This document shows, piece after piece, positions 1-10,189 of a stretch of DNA of 64,000 nucleotides (positions are counted from its first letter, which is position 1; each line of letters begins with the position of its first letter). The notes beneath the pieces were generated by a model. That model worked only from the letters and a program-made list of their open reading frames with translations. It was not told the DNA's origin and did no database searches. The DNA lies in NCBI GenBank assembly GCA_038049695.1, contig CP142453.1, positions 15,070,001 through 15,134,000 of the forward strand. Reading direction: 5' to 3'. This DNA is from Cinnamomum chago (lineage: Eukaryota; Streptophyta; Magnoliopsida; Laurales; Lauraceae). A program made the translations under genes and the position numbers.

Positions 1-574
1 ATATCTAGGAAAATAAAAATAAATCTCCACCTACTTTACAAATGTTTGCATTATCCAAAACCCCAAGCAAAAATCAAACGAAACAAAACAAAACAAAAAT
101 CATCCCCAAACACATGGTGGTAAGGGCACAACCTCCCATAGGGAGGATTGGGGTTACAGCTCTGCTCACTCTGCTCAGACCCTGCGAGAAGTATCAGTGC
201 CAAACAGTGTGGTTGCAGATTAAAGAAATCCACAAATCCAAAATCAACCTGATCACAGCCCTTATACTTCTACTTTTAGAAAGAGTACCATCCAACTCGT
301 GTAAATGCATTCTTTCACAAACACACTTTGGAATGCAGAATAATAATACGTTCCATGACCTCTCTGGAAATCTATTCATCAAATGTTTTCCCAAAAGCAC
401 TGCAAGCACTTCACACCCACAAATGATGTATGACCATATTCAAAAATAACCAAAGCACATATCTCACTCACAGTAAGGAAAAATGGAAATAAGAAAAAAA
501 TGGAAAGATTGGGCAAAAAATAGCAACAACTCCAATGAAGAAATTAAAGAAGCTTGAGAATTCAAAGAACTAAC
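1..574 (-). other. Intron 1 of the FRS gene (partial)
   Basis: This follows the donor of the FRS exon on the minus strand and runs off the window. Open stretches on both strands show no similarity to the MULE or SWIM parts of FRS proteins, so I read it as intron with no exon visible. Confidence 0.6.
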
Positions 575-1321
575 CCTATGTGATCGAAGGCAGTGCACTT
601 TCCCAGGAGGCGCCAGGGGATGATTATGCTCTTTCTGGAATTTGGAAAGCACCCAAACACCAGAACTCTGTTTCTTCACCAAGATCATCGCCTTGCAGCC
701 CTCCCTCGTGATCGCCCGCGGCCGCTTACTCTTGCTTTCACTCCCCCCACTTTTCTTCCTGCGAAAACCCTCCTTGGAGCAAACAAACCGCCGAGAAATA
801 ATCGACCCATCGCGCTTCGATCGACAGTAGATACTCACCCGGATACTGAAACCCACACGCCTCGCATACGAATTGTAGAATTTCTTCGCAGCCTCTTCCG
901 ATTCAAACTGCATGCCCTGGAAAGGCTCCTGATCTTCCCCATCCTCAGACGAACCAGGCGCCCTCCCGCCAGAATTCCCAATCGCATCCCCATCCTCCTC
1001 GAATCGCACCCTCCCATCAAAATTACCCATCAAATCTGCATCTTCCTCCACATGATACTGTCGTTGTTGCCTTCCATCGTAATTCCCAATCAAATCACCA
1101 TGCTCGCCAAAATGAGATCTTCGGATCAAATTCTCCATCATTTCGCTGTCATCCCCCAAATGAGATCGTCTGATCGGATTTCCCATCATCTCATCTTCGT
1201 CTTCCTCATCGTCATCTTCGTCTTCTTCATCGCCTAATTGGGGATTTTGAAGGGGGTTTTCAAGCATGTCGTCTGATTCGCCCTCTCCAGCTTCTGAGCC
1301 ACTATCATCTCCCAAATCCAT
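575..1321 (-). CDS. FAR1-related sequence (FRS) protein, first coding exon (5' partial gene)
   Basis: The exon encodes 249 residues of a FAR1/FHY3-family protein, transposase-derived nuclear DNA-binding proteins that act as transcription regulators. Residues 1-130 are very acidic and hold a degenerate repeat; about 133-239 form the FAR1 DNA-binding domain, with FYNSYARRVGFSIR, the basic SISRR-like stretch, and candidate zinc ligands C181, C209, H232 and H234 (KEHNHP). The start is the ATG at 1321; a longer reading has only a TTG start seven codons upstream. The exon ends in a clean AGG/GTTAGT donor (GT at 573-574) in phase 0. The MULE transposase-like and SWIM domains expected in full-length members are not in the window and should lie beyond base 1. 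A short FAR1-domain-only protein cannot be excluded. What is seen: domain and splice site. What is inferred: full-length FRS. Confidence 0.88.
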
Positions 1322-1800
1322 CCAAGAATTCACTGGAAACAACTAGTTCTAGGGTTTTTTCTGGCTTGGATGGAGAGATGTAGAAATGTAAGTGTAGAAG
1401 ATGGAGGGATTGCTAGGGTTTTAGGTTTTGGAGTGGTAGAGGCAGAAATTCGAATGGAATTTACATTGATTTGGGGGGGAACGGAATGGAATTTTTTTGA
1501 TTTGGGGAAGAGCAGATAGACAGAGAGAGAAAAACCCTAGCCTCTTTCAGGAAGAAAGCATTGGGACTTTCAAAGCGAACGGACACCAACTTGCGCGACA
1601 AAGCACAACTTGCGCACCAAAAGAGCCTCGGTGGGAGACGACAATACACCGAAAGGTCGTGTATGTGTGACGGCCCGACATGACAAGTCATTCGTCTTAT
1701 GTCTAATAAGTTGGTTTCCCACACATCAAAACCATTTTTTTTATTTTCTACACTCATTCAACATTCACTCCCAAATAAGATTGAATCCCAAAGAATTCTA
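1322..1800 (-). promoter_or_regulatory. 5' leader and proximal promoter of the FRS gene
   Basis: Directly upstream of the FRS start. It contains a telo-box (AAACCCTA at 1532-1539 on the plus strand), a second copy of the same core in reverse near 1409-1416 (CTAGGGTTTT), and a purine/pyrimidine-rich GA tract at 1520-1530, all common in plant 5' leaders. No convincing TATA box was seen, so the transcription start is undetermined. Confidence 0.45.
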
Positions 1801-2299
1801 GATTGAGAAACAGTAAAATTTTAAGATGGTTAGATGAAGTACTCAGATAATTTACTGGGGCTGATTTGTTTGCCTCCCCCTTTCCAATTGGCCTACTGTC
1901 AATGATGGACCTTCATCCAAGTGGGCCCATGAGCTAAAATTTATATAAGAAATTACACTATTCTCTGGACATAGGAGAACGTCGCTTTAAAGTTAATTTA
2001 AATAAGAGTTTAATAAATTTAAATGATGTGAACTGGGTTTAAATCTCTTTTCTAAAAATAACAAAAGTAGGCAACATAAATGACTATATACCTTTTTTGT
2101 ACGAGAGCTTTTGCTTTTTTAATTGAATCAGAAACATCAAATAATTTATTTGTAGAGTAGTCTAATTTAAATAGTTTTATTTCAAGATGATCTAAATAAA
2201 TAAGCTCTATTTAAGTTAAATATGGCTCGTCAAATTGGGTAGAATACTAGAATTGTTGCTTCCACGGCATAAAGAATATGATCATAAAAATTGAAACTT

Positions 2300-2605
2300 A
2301 GAGCCCCTTTCTTTCATGTAATTGAATATTAAGAATTGTGTTTCTTTAATTAGTTAAAAATGATGAATGAAAGGTGAATATCTAAAAATGACTATCAGAT
2401 AATATCTCCTTTGATAAAATTAGAATTAGGGAGAAAAGAAAAATGAATACCCAGCATCACCCAAATAATCCAATATCAAGAAAAGTCAATGTCTCATTCT
2501 ATTCTATATTATTAATCCCTATTCACTTATCGTTTGTCCATCACTTCTTTAATAATCATTGAGTGAAGCTCATTTCATTGTGAATTCATATGTATTTTAT
2601 GAAGG
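2300..2605 (-). mobile_element. MITE copy (same family as 47818-48140 and 57725-57985)
   Basis: Read on the minus strand, this block matches the elements at 47.8 kb and 57.7 kb segment by segment: GAATTCATA near one end, a CTTTAAT-type motif, the stretch around GGTATTCATTTTTC, and CATGTAATTGA at the other end. There is no coding capacity. The ends are approximate and superfamily is unclear (hAT or PIF-like termini). Confidence 0.5.
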
Positions 2606-3292
2606 GGGCATGTTTGCTTGAGAGCATTTCTAACATAAATTCCCCTCATTTGAAATTTCTGACAACGTGCAATGCCACTTTTAATGTATTGGTGAAGTTC
2701 CTTTACATGACACTTTTGTCATGCAAATCTCTTAGAAAGCTCGGTATTTAGAACGCTAGTGGGCCTCTAAACATTTAGGAATTTTACTTTGGGGATAGTT
2801 TTTAAGTGCTTCAGACAATAAATTCTAAAATTGTTTAATTCCACTTGGGAGATAGTTCTTAACTACTTCAGACACCAAGTTCTAAAATTCTTTCAACCAA
2901 GTATACCCCTAGTAAAAAATAAAGAGTTGCTTTTGAGTGAAGGCATCACAGTTGTCTATAGCGTGCGAGACTTGCATGAAATATTAAAACAAAACGTGGT
3001 TCTACCTGGCAGGTGGGAAGAAAGAAGAGGAAAAAGGAAAGCCACATGGGTATAGAATTAAGAGGAATTGGTTTTTGTTGGGCTATGATTCGCGAAGCTT
3101 CCCCTTTTTTTTTTTTTAATGCACTCGCAAATGGAAAAAAAGGTGGCCTATCTAGAGTTTGAACTTTGATCAACCGATGAGAACTGCTGCCACTTATCAA
3201 TAAGGTAAGTGTTATTTCTCAGCAACATTGGCACAGTTACATCATAAGAATGACTCTATGGACCATCACATGGATGGAACATGAATACATAT

Positions 3293-3366
3293 GATTGTGA
3301 TATGATAAATTAGTGTTCAAACACGATGAGATTGTGATATGATAAATTAGTGTTCAAGCACGATGA
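3293..3366. repeat. 37-bp tandem duplication, two copies
   Basis: Two head-to-tail copies of a 37-bp unit beginning GATTGTGATATG, 3293-3329 and 3330-3366, differ at one position, indicating a recent local duplication. Confidence 0.9.
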
Positions 3367-3686
3367 CTTGTTTGCTTGTATAAGGGGTGAAATGAAATAA
3401 AATCATGTGGTCAAATTAAGAAAAGATTTAGGAGAAAGGGGTTGGAAGTAAAGGTATAAAACAACAGAAAACCTATTCCAAAAGGACACTAAATGGAAAA
3501 AAAAAAAAAACCTCTTAAGAGGCACTAAATGATAAAAGGGGACGGATAGAATTTTTGCCTTTGAGTGCTTTTAATCTCAACTCCCTTTTTCTATTTCTTT
3601 TTATTTTACCCTTTTAGTCTTACTTCATTTGACTTCTCATGCAAACAAACAGGTCAGGTTTTACTGTTGTTGGTCAAAATGGATTT

Positions 3687-4181
3687 TGGTGGGCCAGGCC
3701 CAAATGACTCGGTCCACAATGGCGGGTCAGGTCAGAGTGACTCAAGTCCGTGATGAGCCCGGGTCTAAATCTACCCATTAAGGGCTGGATCCAGATCCGC
3801 TGAATGATAAAGTCAGCGTGTCGTTCCATCTACATGCTTTACCAAGTCGTGCGGAGGAGATCTTACCTGCTCTTCTGTTGAGGGCGGTTCGGAAGACTCC
3901 ACCAGAATGGAGCGTACGTCGCTAAGGAATCGTCCTCATCCGTTAGGGGAAGAGTATAAAAAGAGAGTCCCACCAACACTGGGGAGGGACAACTCTTATC
4001 TACTTTTTCACTATTATTGTATTCTTCTTTGTAATCTCTTCCCCGGAGCAGTAAAGTCATCAATTGAAGTGGACGTAGGTCACACTGACCGAACCACTAT
4101 AAACCCTCTCTCTCCATTAATTTTTACATTAATTGCTTATCACTTGACCGGTGGTGCCCGAAACACTTTTTGGCATCATCA
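3687..4181 (+). repeat. 5' LTR of the Tat element
   Basis: 495 bp running from TGGTGGGCC to CATCATCA, repeated at 13376-13648 as far as the latter goes. It carries a TATA box (TATAAAA at 3955-3961) that would start the element's transcript about 30 bases downstream. Confidence 0.9.
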
Positions 4182-4183
4182 GT

Positions 4184-4200
4184 TTGGCACCGTCTGTGGG
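4184..4200 (+). other. Primer binding site of the Tat element
   Basis: TTGGCACCGTCTGTGGG lies two bases after the 5' LTR and matches the TTGGCGCCGTCTGTGGG-type primer site usual in Tat elements. I do not assign the tRNA from sequence alone. Confidence 0.7.
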
Positions 4201-4489
4201 AATACGAAAAGAATTTCCTTTTTCTAAAGTCATGCCGATCATCACAAGGTCAACAAGGAGACAAGATGGTAATTCCTCGCGGGAGGGCGAGGGTAATCCT
4301 CCACCGACTAACCCTGCGCCGAATGCTCCCGCTCCCTCTCCTCAACAGATGCTGAAGACCATGCAGTAGCTGGTGACTCAGAACCGACAAATATTATAGC
4401 TCATGCTGGCGGGGCAAGGAGGAGCACTAGCTGGTGCAGGACCACAGGAAGTACCGCTCCCAGAGCAACCTGTTGCTCCACGTAGAGGG

Positions 4490-4720
4490 GCACCTCACCC
4501 GGGCGCCCGTCTACATGAGGCCCGGGGCTGATGCGCCGTCCGACACCACCCTCACCTGGGCGCCCATTCCCAGGGCGCCCAGGGTCAAGGAACACACTTG
4601 GGCGCCCACGCCCTGGGCGCACAGGGTCAAGGAACACACTTGGGCGCCCATCCTCATGGCACCCTGGGCGCCCATCCTCGTGGCGACCACACCCAGGGCA
4701 CTTCTGCTGGAGCTCCCCTT
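4490..4720 (+). repeat. GGGCGCCC-rich low-complexity block in the gag leader
   Basis: GGGCGCCC or one-base variants recur many times within phrases such as ACACACTTGGGCGCCC, giving Pro/Gly/Arg-rich reading in every frame. The same palindrome is dense again at 12370-12860 and occurs singly near 8230 and 8282. Confidence 0.75.
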
Positions 4721-5068
4721 GTCGTCCCACACGGAAGACTCCTGGTCAACCCTCAAGGTCGTGCTCATCTCGACGTGCCTCCACCCCCGGGTGGAGCCCC
4801 AGGAGGGTCAAATCGCGGTAGACTTCTACCTCCTCCCTCTGCTTCCAATGATGAGGATCCTTCTTTTTAGGAGGGGGGAAGTGAAAACCATAACCTTGAA
4901 GATGAGAATTATCTCCAATGCCAGTCCAGAGAGGCCCCCAATCATTGGGATGAAAATATCAAGGAAATGCAAAACCAGATTGGCAATGTCTTCAACGCCA
5001 TGAAGGCATAGGTACCAGAATCAATAGACTACCTGGTACAACGAACGGACACATCGTTCAAACCCAGC

Positions 5069-6100
5069 GTGGCGAACTACCCACTTCCACAAAAGTTCAA
5101 GATGTCAACCATGGAAACCTTTGACGGGACAAAGGATCCACTGGACCACCTGGAGACTTACAAAACTCTAATGCAACTACACAACATCTCCAACGAGATC
5201 ATGTGTAGAGCATTCCCTACCACGTTGAAGGGTTCCGCAAGGCAATGGTTCTCCAGTCTCGCCCCAACCTTCATTTCCACCTTTGCAGAGTTGAGTAAGT
5301 CCTTCGTGTCACATTTCATTGGAGGACGCCGCCACCAGAAGCCCGCCACACACCTGCTCAGCATAAAGCAGGATAAAAATGAAAGCCTCAAGAGATATCT
5401 CACTCGTTTTAACGAAGAGGTACTCCAAGTCGAAGAGCCCGACGACAAAGTCTTCATGACAGTCTTCCTGGGAGGCCTTCGTTCTTCAAGCTTCCTCTTC
5501 TCGGTGATGAAGCGCCCGCCAAAGAGCTTTCTTGAACTACTGGTAAAAGCCCAGAAGTACATGAACGCTGAGGACATCACCAGGGCTAGGCGAGGGGAGT
5601 CCTCCATACCAGAAGGCAAGGGGAATGAGCGAGACAGAGAGGACAGGAAGGAGAACAGCAACAAGCGAAGCAGGACGGAGCGGATACCTATCAAAGAGAG
5701 ACTCGGTCCAGCTCCTCAGAGAGATAGACAAGTCATTACCCCTCTCAATGCAGTAGTCGGACACATCTTGTTACAGATCCAAGAAGATCCCGCTGTCAAA
5801 TGGCCAGGGAAGATGAAGTCTCCCCCAAATCGCAGAAATCCTAACAAGTATTGTCGCTTTCATCGCGACCATGGCCATGACACCGACGACTGCTATGAAC
5901 TCAAGAAGCAGATTGAGGACCTCATCCAGCGTGGACACCTGCGCCAGTATGTTGCTGGAAGGGCCCAAGCACCGTCACCACCTCGTCACCAAGAGAATCA
6001 ACAGCCCTTCGGAGAAATTCAAATTATCTCCGTGGGATTGGCGGAGTCGCTCTCAGCGATAAAGGCCCATGCCAGAAAGGCCAGACACACTGATGAAGCA
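5069..6100 (+). mobile_element. gag region of the Tat element
   Basis: This part codes for the retrotransposon capsid-like domain: METFDGTKDPLDHLETY, FPTTLKGSARQWFSSL, FVSHFIGGRR and LSIKQDKNESLKRYLTRFN are the recognisable blocks. Further on, CRFHRDHGHDTDDCYELK is the single CX2C-like zinc-knuckle variant common in Tat gag. Fossil; part of the element at 3687-13648. Confidence 0.9.
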
Positions 6101-6199
6101 CGCCCATCCAAAGCGCCCAGGCATGGTGACGGAGAGGTCATATCCTTCTCGGATAGGGACTTGGAAGGAATACAGCTCCCCCACGACGACCCACTGGTA

Positions 6200-9100
6200 A
6201 TCACCTTGACCGTAGCCAATTTCCAGGTGCGAAGGATCCTAGTGGATAGTGGCAGTTCCGCTGATATTCTGTACGCAGATGCTTATGACAAGTTGAGCCT
6301 AGGCAAGGAAAGGCCACAACCTATCAAGTCACCTCCCATGGATTCTCAGGGGAGAAAATGTACCCCCTAGGAGCAATTACACTGCCAGTCACCGCCGGAG
6401 TAGCGCCTCGAAGCTCCACGATCATGGTCAATTTCCTGGTGTTAGACTGCCCGTCAGCTTATAATATCATATTGGGGCGACCTGCCCTCAATACATTAAA
6501 AGTTGTCCCTTCCACCTATCACCTCATCCTCCGCTTTCCAACCTCAAATGGAATCGGAGAGGTCAGGGGGAACCAGGTGGCCACCAGGGAGTGCTATGTC
6601 TCATCAATAAAGGACAAAAAACCACAAGAAGCATTGCAGATTGAGACCCTTGATCCAAGGGATGACGCCACCATGGAGAGAGGAGAGCCAGTGGAGAAGC
6701 TCACCCCTGTGGTCTTGGATGAAGAGCATCCAGACAGAAAAGTGTACCTTGGCTCTACTCTCCCAGAAGATCTTGGTCGCCAGCTAGTAGAGTTGTTGAA
6801 GCACAGCATGGACGTCTTCGCGTGGTCTCACGCGGACTTAGAAGGAACTGACCCTAGTATTGCCACCCACCGCCTCAATATCGATACTAGCTACAAGCCC
6901 GTTCGTCAGAAGCTGAAGAGCTCTTCCACTGAAAGGGCTCAAGCAATGGGCGAGGAGGTGAGAAAGCTGGTTGAGAATGGGGCAATCAGGGAAGTGGCGT
7001 ATCCTGAGTGACTCTCCAATGTCGTGATGGTAGCTAAAGCAAATGGAAGATGACGCCTTTGTGTTGACTTCACTGAGCTCAACAAGGCGTGCCCGAAAGA
7101 TAGCTACCCGCTACCAAGGATTGACCTGCTTATTGATGCCACAGCAGGACACGAACTGCTCACTTTCTTGGATGCGTATTCTGGGTATAACCAGATCAGC
7201 ATGCACCCTCCAGACCAAGAAAAGACATCATTCATCACCCCAGGAGGCACCTACTGCTACAGAGTCATGCCTTTCGGGCTAAAAAATGCAGGTGCAACCT
7301 ATCAGCGGTTGGTGAACAAGATGTTTCAGTCCCAGATAGGGCGAACAATGGAGGTTTATGTCGACGACATGCTGGTGAAGAGCCTTGATGCGGCATATCA
7401 CATCAATCACCTTCGAGAAACTTTCAATGTTCTCAGATCATACAGCATGAAGTTGAACCCGGAGAAGTGCGCCTTTGGCGTGGGATCAGGAAAATTCCTG
7501 GGTTTTATGGTCAACCAGAGGGGAATTGAAGCAAACCCCGATAAAATCAAGGCCATCCTCGACATGAAGTCGCCCTCCTCTACCAAAGAGCTCCAACGAC
7601 TAAATGGAAGAATTGCAGCACTAAACAGATTCATCTCCAAGTCTGCAGACAGATGCCTACCTTTCTTCACAGCTCTTCGGAAAGCCTTTGAATGGGGACC
7701 AGAGGCAGAGGAGGCCTTCCAAGGATTCAAAGCCTACTTGACCACACATCCCCTCCTCTCTCATGCTGCGTCAGGTGAAACCCTGTACTTGTACCTCTCT
7801 GCTTCCTCGACAGCAGTTAGCTCCGTCCTCATCAGAGAGCATGGTGGGATACAAAAGCCCATTTATTATGTGAGCAGGGCATATAGGGTGGCAGAAGTTC
7901 GGTACTCGAGGCTGGAAAAACTGGCGTTTGCCCTCATTTCGACGGCAAGGCGCCTAAGTCATTATTTCCAAAGTCATACAGTTGTGGTGGTTACTGATCA
8001 ACCTTTGAAGGGAGTCTTGGGAAAGCCGGATGTGTCCGGGAGACTCCTCAAGTGGGCAGTCGAATTGGGCAAATTCGATGTCCAATACAAGCCGAGGGTC
8101 GCCGTCAAAGCACAAGTCTTGGCAGACTTTGTAGCGGAGTTCACACAAGCAGATGAGGAAACAGATGAACTCGCCTCGCCTACAACTCCAGATCTCCAGG
8201 CCTCCGCGGAGGACCAAACACCCCTAGGCGCCCAAGCAATTTCTACCTCGGGCTCCCCGTTGCTCCCTGTTTCTCAGCCTGGCGCCCAGAGTCCCTCAGT
8301 ACTACTATGGAAACTTTATGTTGACGGTTTCGCGACCAGTAACGGGGGTGGAGCGGGTCTCGTTTTGATCAGCCCCGATGGCACATCCCTCAAATATGCA
8401 GTGAAGTTCCACTTTACAGCTTCCAACAACGAAGCCGGGTACGAGGCTCGTCTCTCTAGTTTGAAGTTGGCGCTCGAAATGAACGCCCGATGCCTCACTG
8501 CTTACAGCGACTCTCAGTTGATAGTCAATCAAGTAAAGGGCGAGTTCGAAGCAAAGGAAACAAGAATGCAGGATTATCTTAGCATAGTGAAAAAATTGAT
8601 CCCGCAATTCCAGCACTTCCAAATCAGTCATATCCCTCGGGAGAGTAACATTGTTGCCGATGCACTCGCCAGGCTCACCCCATCCATAGAGACCTCACCA
8701 AGCGAACCAGCATTCCTTGGGCACCAGCTCGAACCAAGCCAGTTGAATGAAAGCACTGCAAACATCAATTGTGCTACAGCTGAAACGGGCTGGATGGCCC
8801 CGATAAAGGCGTACCTCCAAGTAGGTACACTGTCAGAAGACCCTCTTGAGGCGAGGAAGCTGAGGATGAGAGCTTCCAAGTTCACACTCTTGCAAGATAT
8901 CCTCTACAAGAAAGACTACTCTTTACCCATGTTGAGGTGCCTCTCTCCCGAAGAAGTTGATTATGCCCTGCGGGAAATCCACGAGGGAATTTGTCGGAAC
9001 CACTCGGGCGGGCTCTCCCTTGCTCACAAAGCGCTTAGGCAAGGCTTCTTTTGGCCCAGCATGCTAGCGGACGCCAAAGAATTTGCCAGAAAATGTGACA

Positions 9101-9800
9101 AATGCCAGCGCTTTGCCACTGTGCCAAGGCAGCCCCCAGAGGAACTCACTACCATCATGAGCCCATGGCCTTTCTCTAAGTGGGGAATCAACATCTTAGG
9201 CCCCATTCCATTGGGTAAAGGGCAATGTAAATTTGTAGTGGTCGCCATCGACTACTTTACGAAGTGGGCGGAGGCGGAACCCTTGGCGAGGATCACAGAC
9301 TCTAAAGTGAAAGACTTTGTCTGGAAAAATATAGTCTGCCGGTTTGGGATCCCACATGCCATCGTTAGTGACAATGCAAAACAATTTGATAATAGACTTT
9401 TTAATTCGTTTTGCTCCGACCTTCAGATAAAGCAACCCCATTCTAGCCCGGCACATCCACAAGCAAACGGGCAGGCAAAGGTCATGGTGAGAACGGTCCT
9501 GCGTAACTTGAAGACAAGGCTCGAAAGAGCAAAGGGCCTTTGGGTCGACGAACTTCCGGGAGTATTATGGGCATATCGGACCACGCCAAGAGCTTCAACC
9601 GGGGAAACCCCTTTCTCTCTCGCTTTTGGGACTGAGGCAGTCATCCCTGTTGAGATTGGGGTCCACTCTCTTAGGGTCCAGCACCACGACCCCGACACCA
9701 ATGAGGAGGGACTTCGCATCTACCTCGACTTGATGGATGAAGTAAGGGAGATGGCCAACGTCCGCAATGCAGAATATAAGCGGCGCATGGCACCAACCCG
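6200..9800 (+). mobile_element. pol region of the Tat element (protease, RT, RNase H, additional RNase H, integrase)
   Basis: Domains in order: an aspartic protease around 6220-6300 (LVDSGSSADILY); reverse transcriptase around 6880-7700 (FLDAYSGYNQI, MPFGLKNAGATYQ, YVDDMLVKS); RT-linked RNase H around 7780-8130; an additional RNase H around 8300-8680 (YVDGFATSNGGGAG, AYSDSQLIVNQV, SNIVADALARL); and integrase around 8930-9720, with the zinc-binding H-H-C-C (CDKCQRFA) and core residues in FTKWAEAEPL and VSDNAKQFDN. The additional RNase H places it in the Tat group. The region is not intact; it carries few breaks in all. Confidence 0.92.
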
Positions 9801-10189
9801 GAGATCTTGTCCTTAAAAAGGTAATCCTCGCCACGAAGGATTCTCGCGAAGGCAAACTGGGTCCGAATTGAGAAGGTCCTTACCTCATAACAGAGGGGTA
9901 AGACCAGGTACTTATAGGAGTCAGAATTCGGAAGGGAAAGTCCTACCTCATCCATTGAATGCAGAGCACCTGAAGAAATATTACCAGTGACACATGAAGG
10001 GGAAAAAGCAGCAAAAAAGGGGAGTTCAATTTTTTTTTTAGCACTTTGTAAAATGTTCTTTTATCATGAGCAATGGATAAATAAAGTTCTACATTTTATT
10101 CATTCCAATAGTTAGGCCACAAAATTGCCTTCTCAAAAAAAAAAAAAAAAAAAATTACATGTAATGAAACGTATCAAAGTCTCGTATAC

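Larger units (their letters stand above)
1801..3686. other. Intergenic AT-rich DNA
   Basis: No gene is visible. It holds a MITE copy (2300-2605), a 37-bp direct duplication (3293-3366) and, near 3100-3175, a poly-T block followed by a tRNA-promoter-like stretch on the minus strand that may be a retroposon remnant. The right end is the insertion site of the Tat element. Confidence 0.6.

Noticed and set aside
42-449. 135-codon open frame at the left edge
   Set aside because: No recognisable domain, low-complexity Asn/Lys start, and it lies opposite the FRS intron; best read as chance.
593-1237. 214-codon open frame antisense to the FRS exon
   Set aside because: A shadow of the real coding exon on the other strand; Ile/Pro/His-rich with no domain.
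1461-1757. Open frame of 98 codons upstream of the FRS gene
   Set aside because: Lies in the leader and promoter region; no similarity recognised and not joined to the gene by splice sites I can support.
3100-3175. SINE on the minus strand after a T-run
   Set aside because: A B-box-like AGTTCAAACTC is present, but A-box, flanking repeats and matches to the other SINEs are lacking, so it is only mentioned in the intergenic note.
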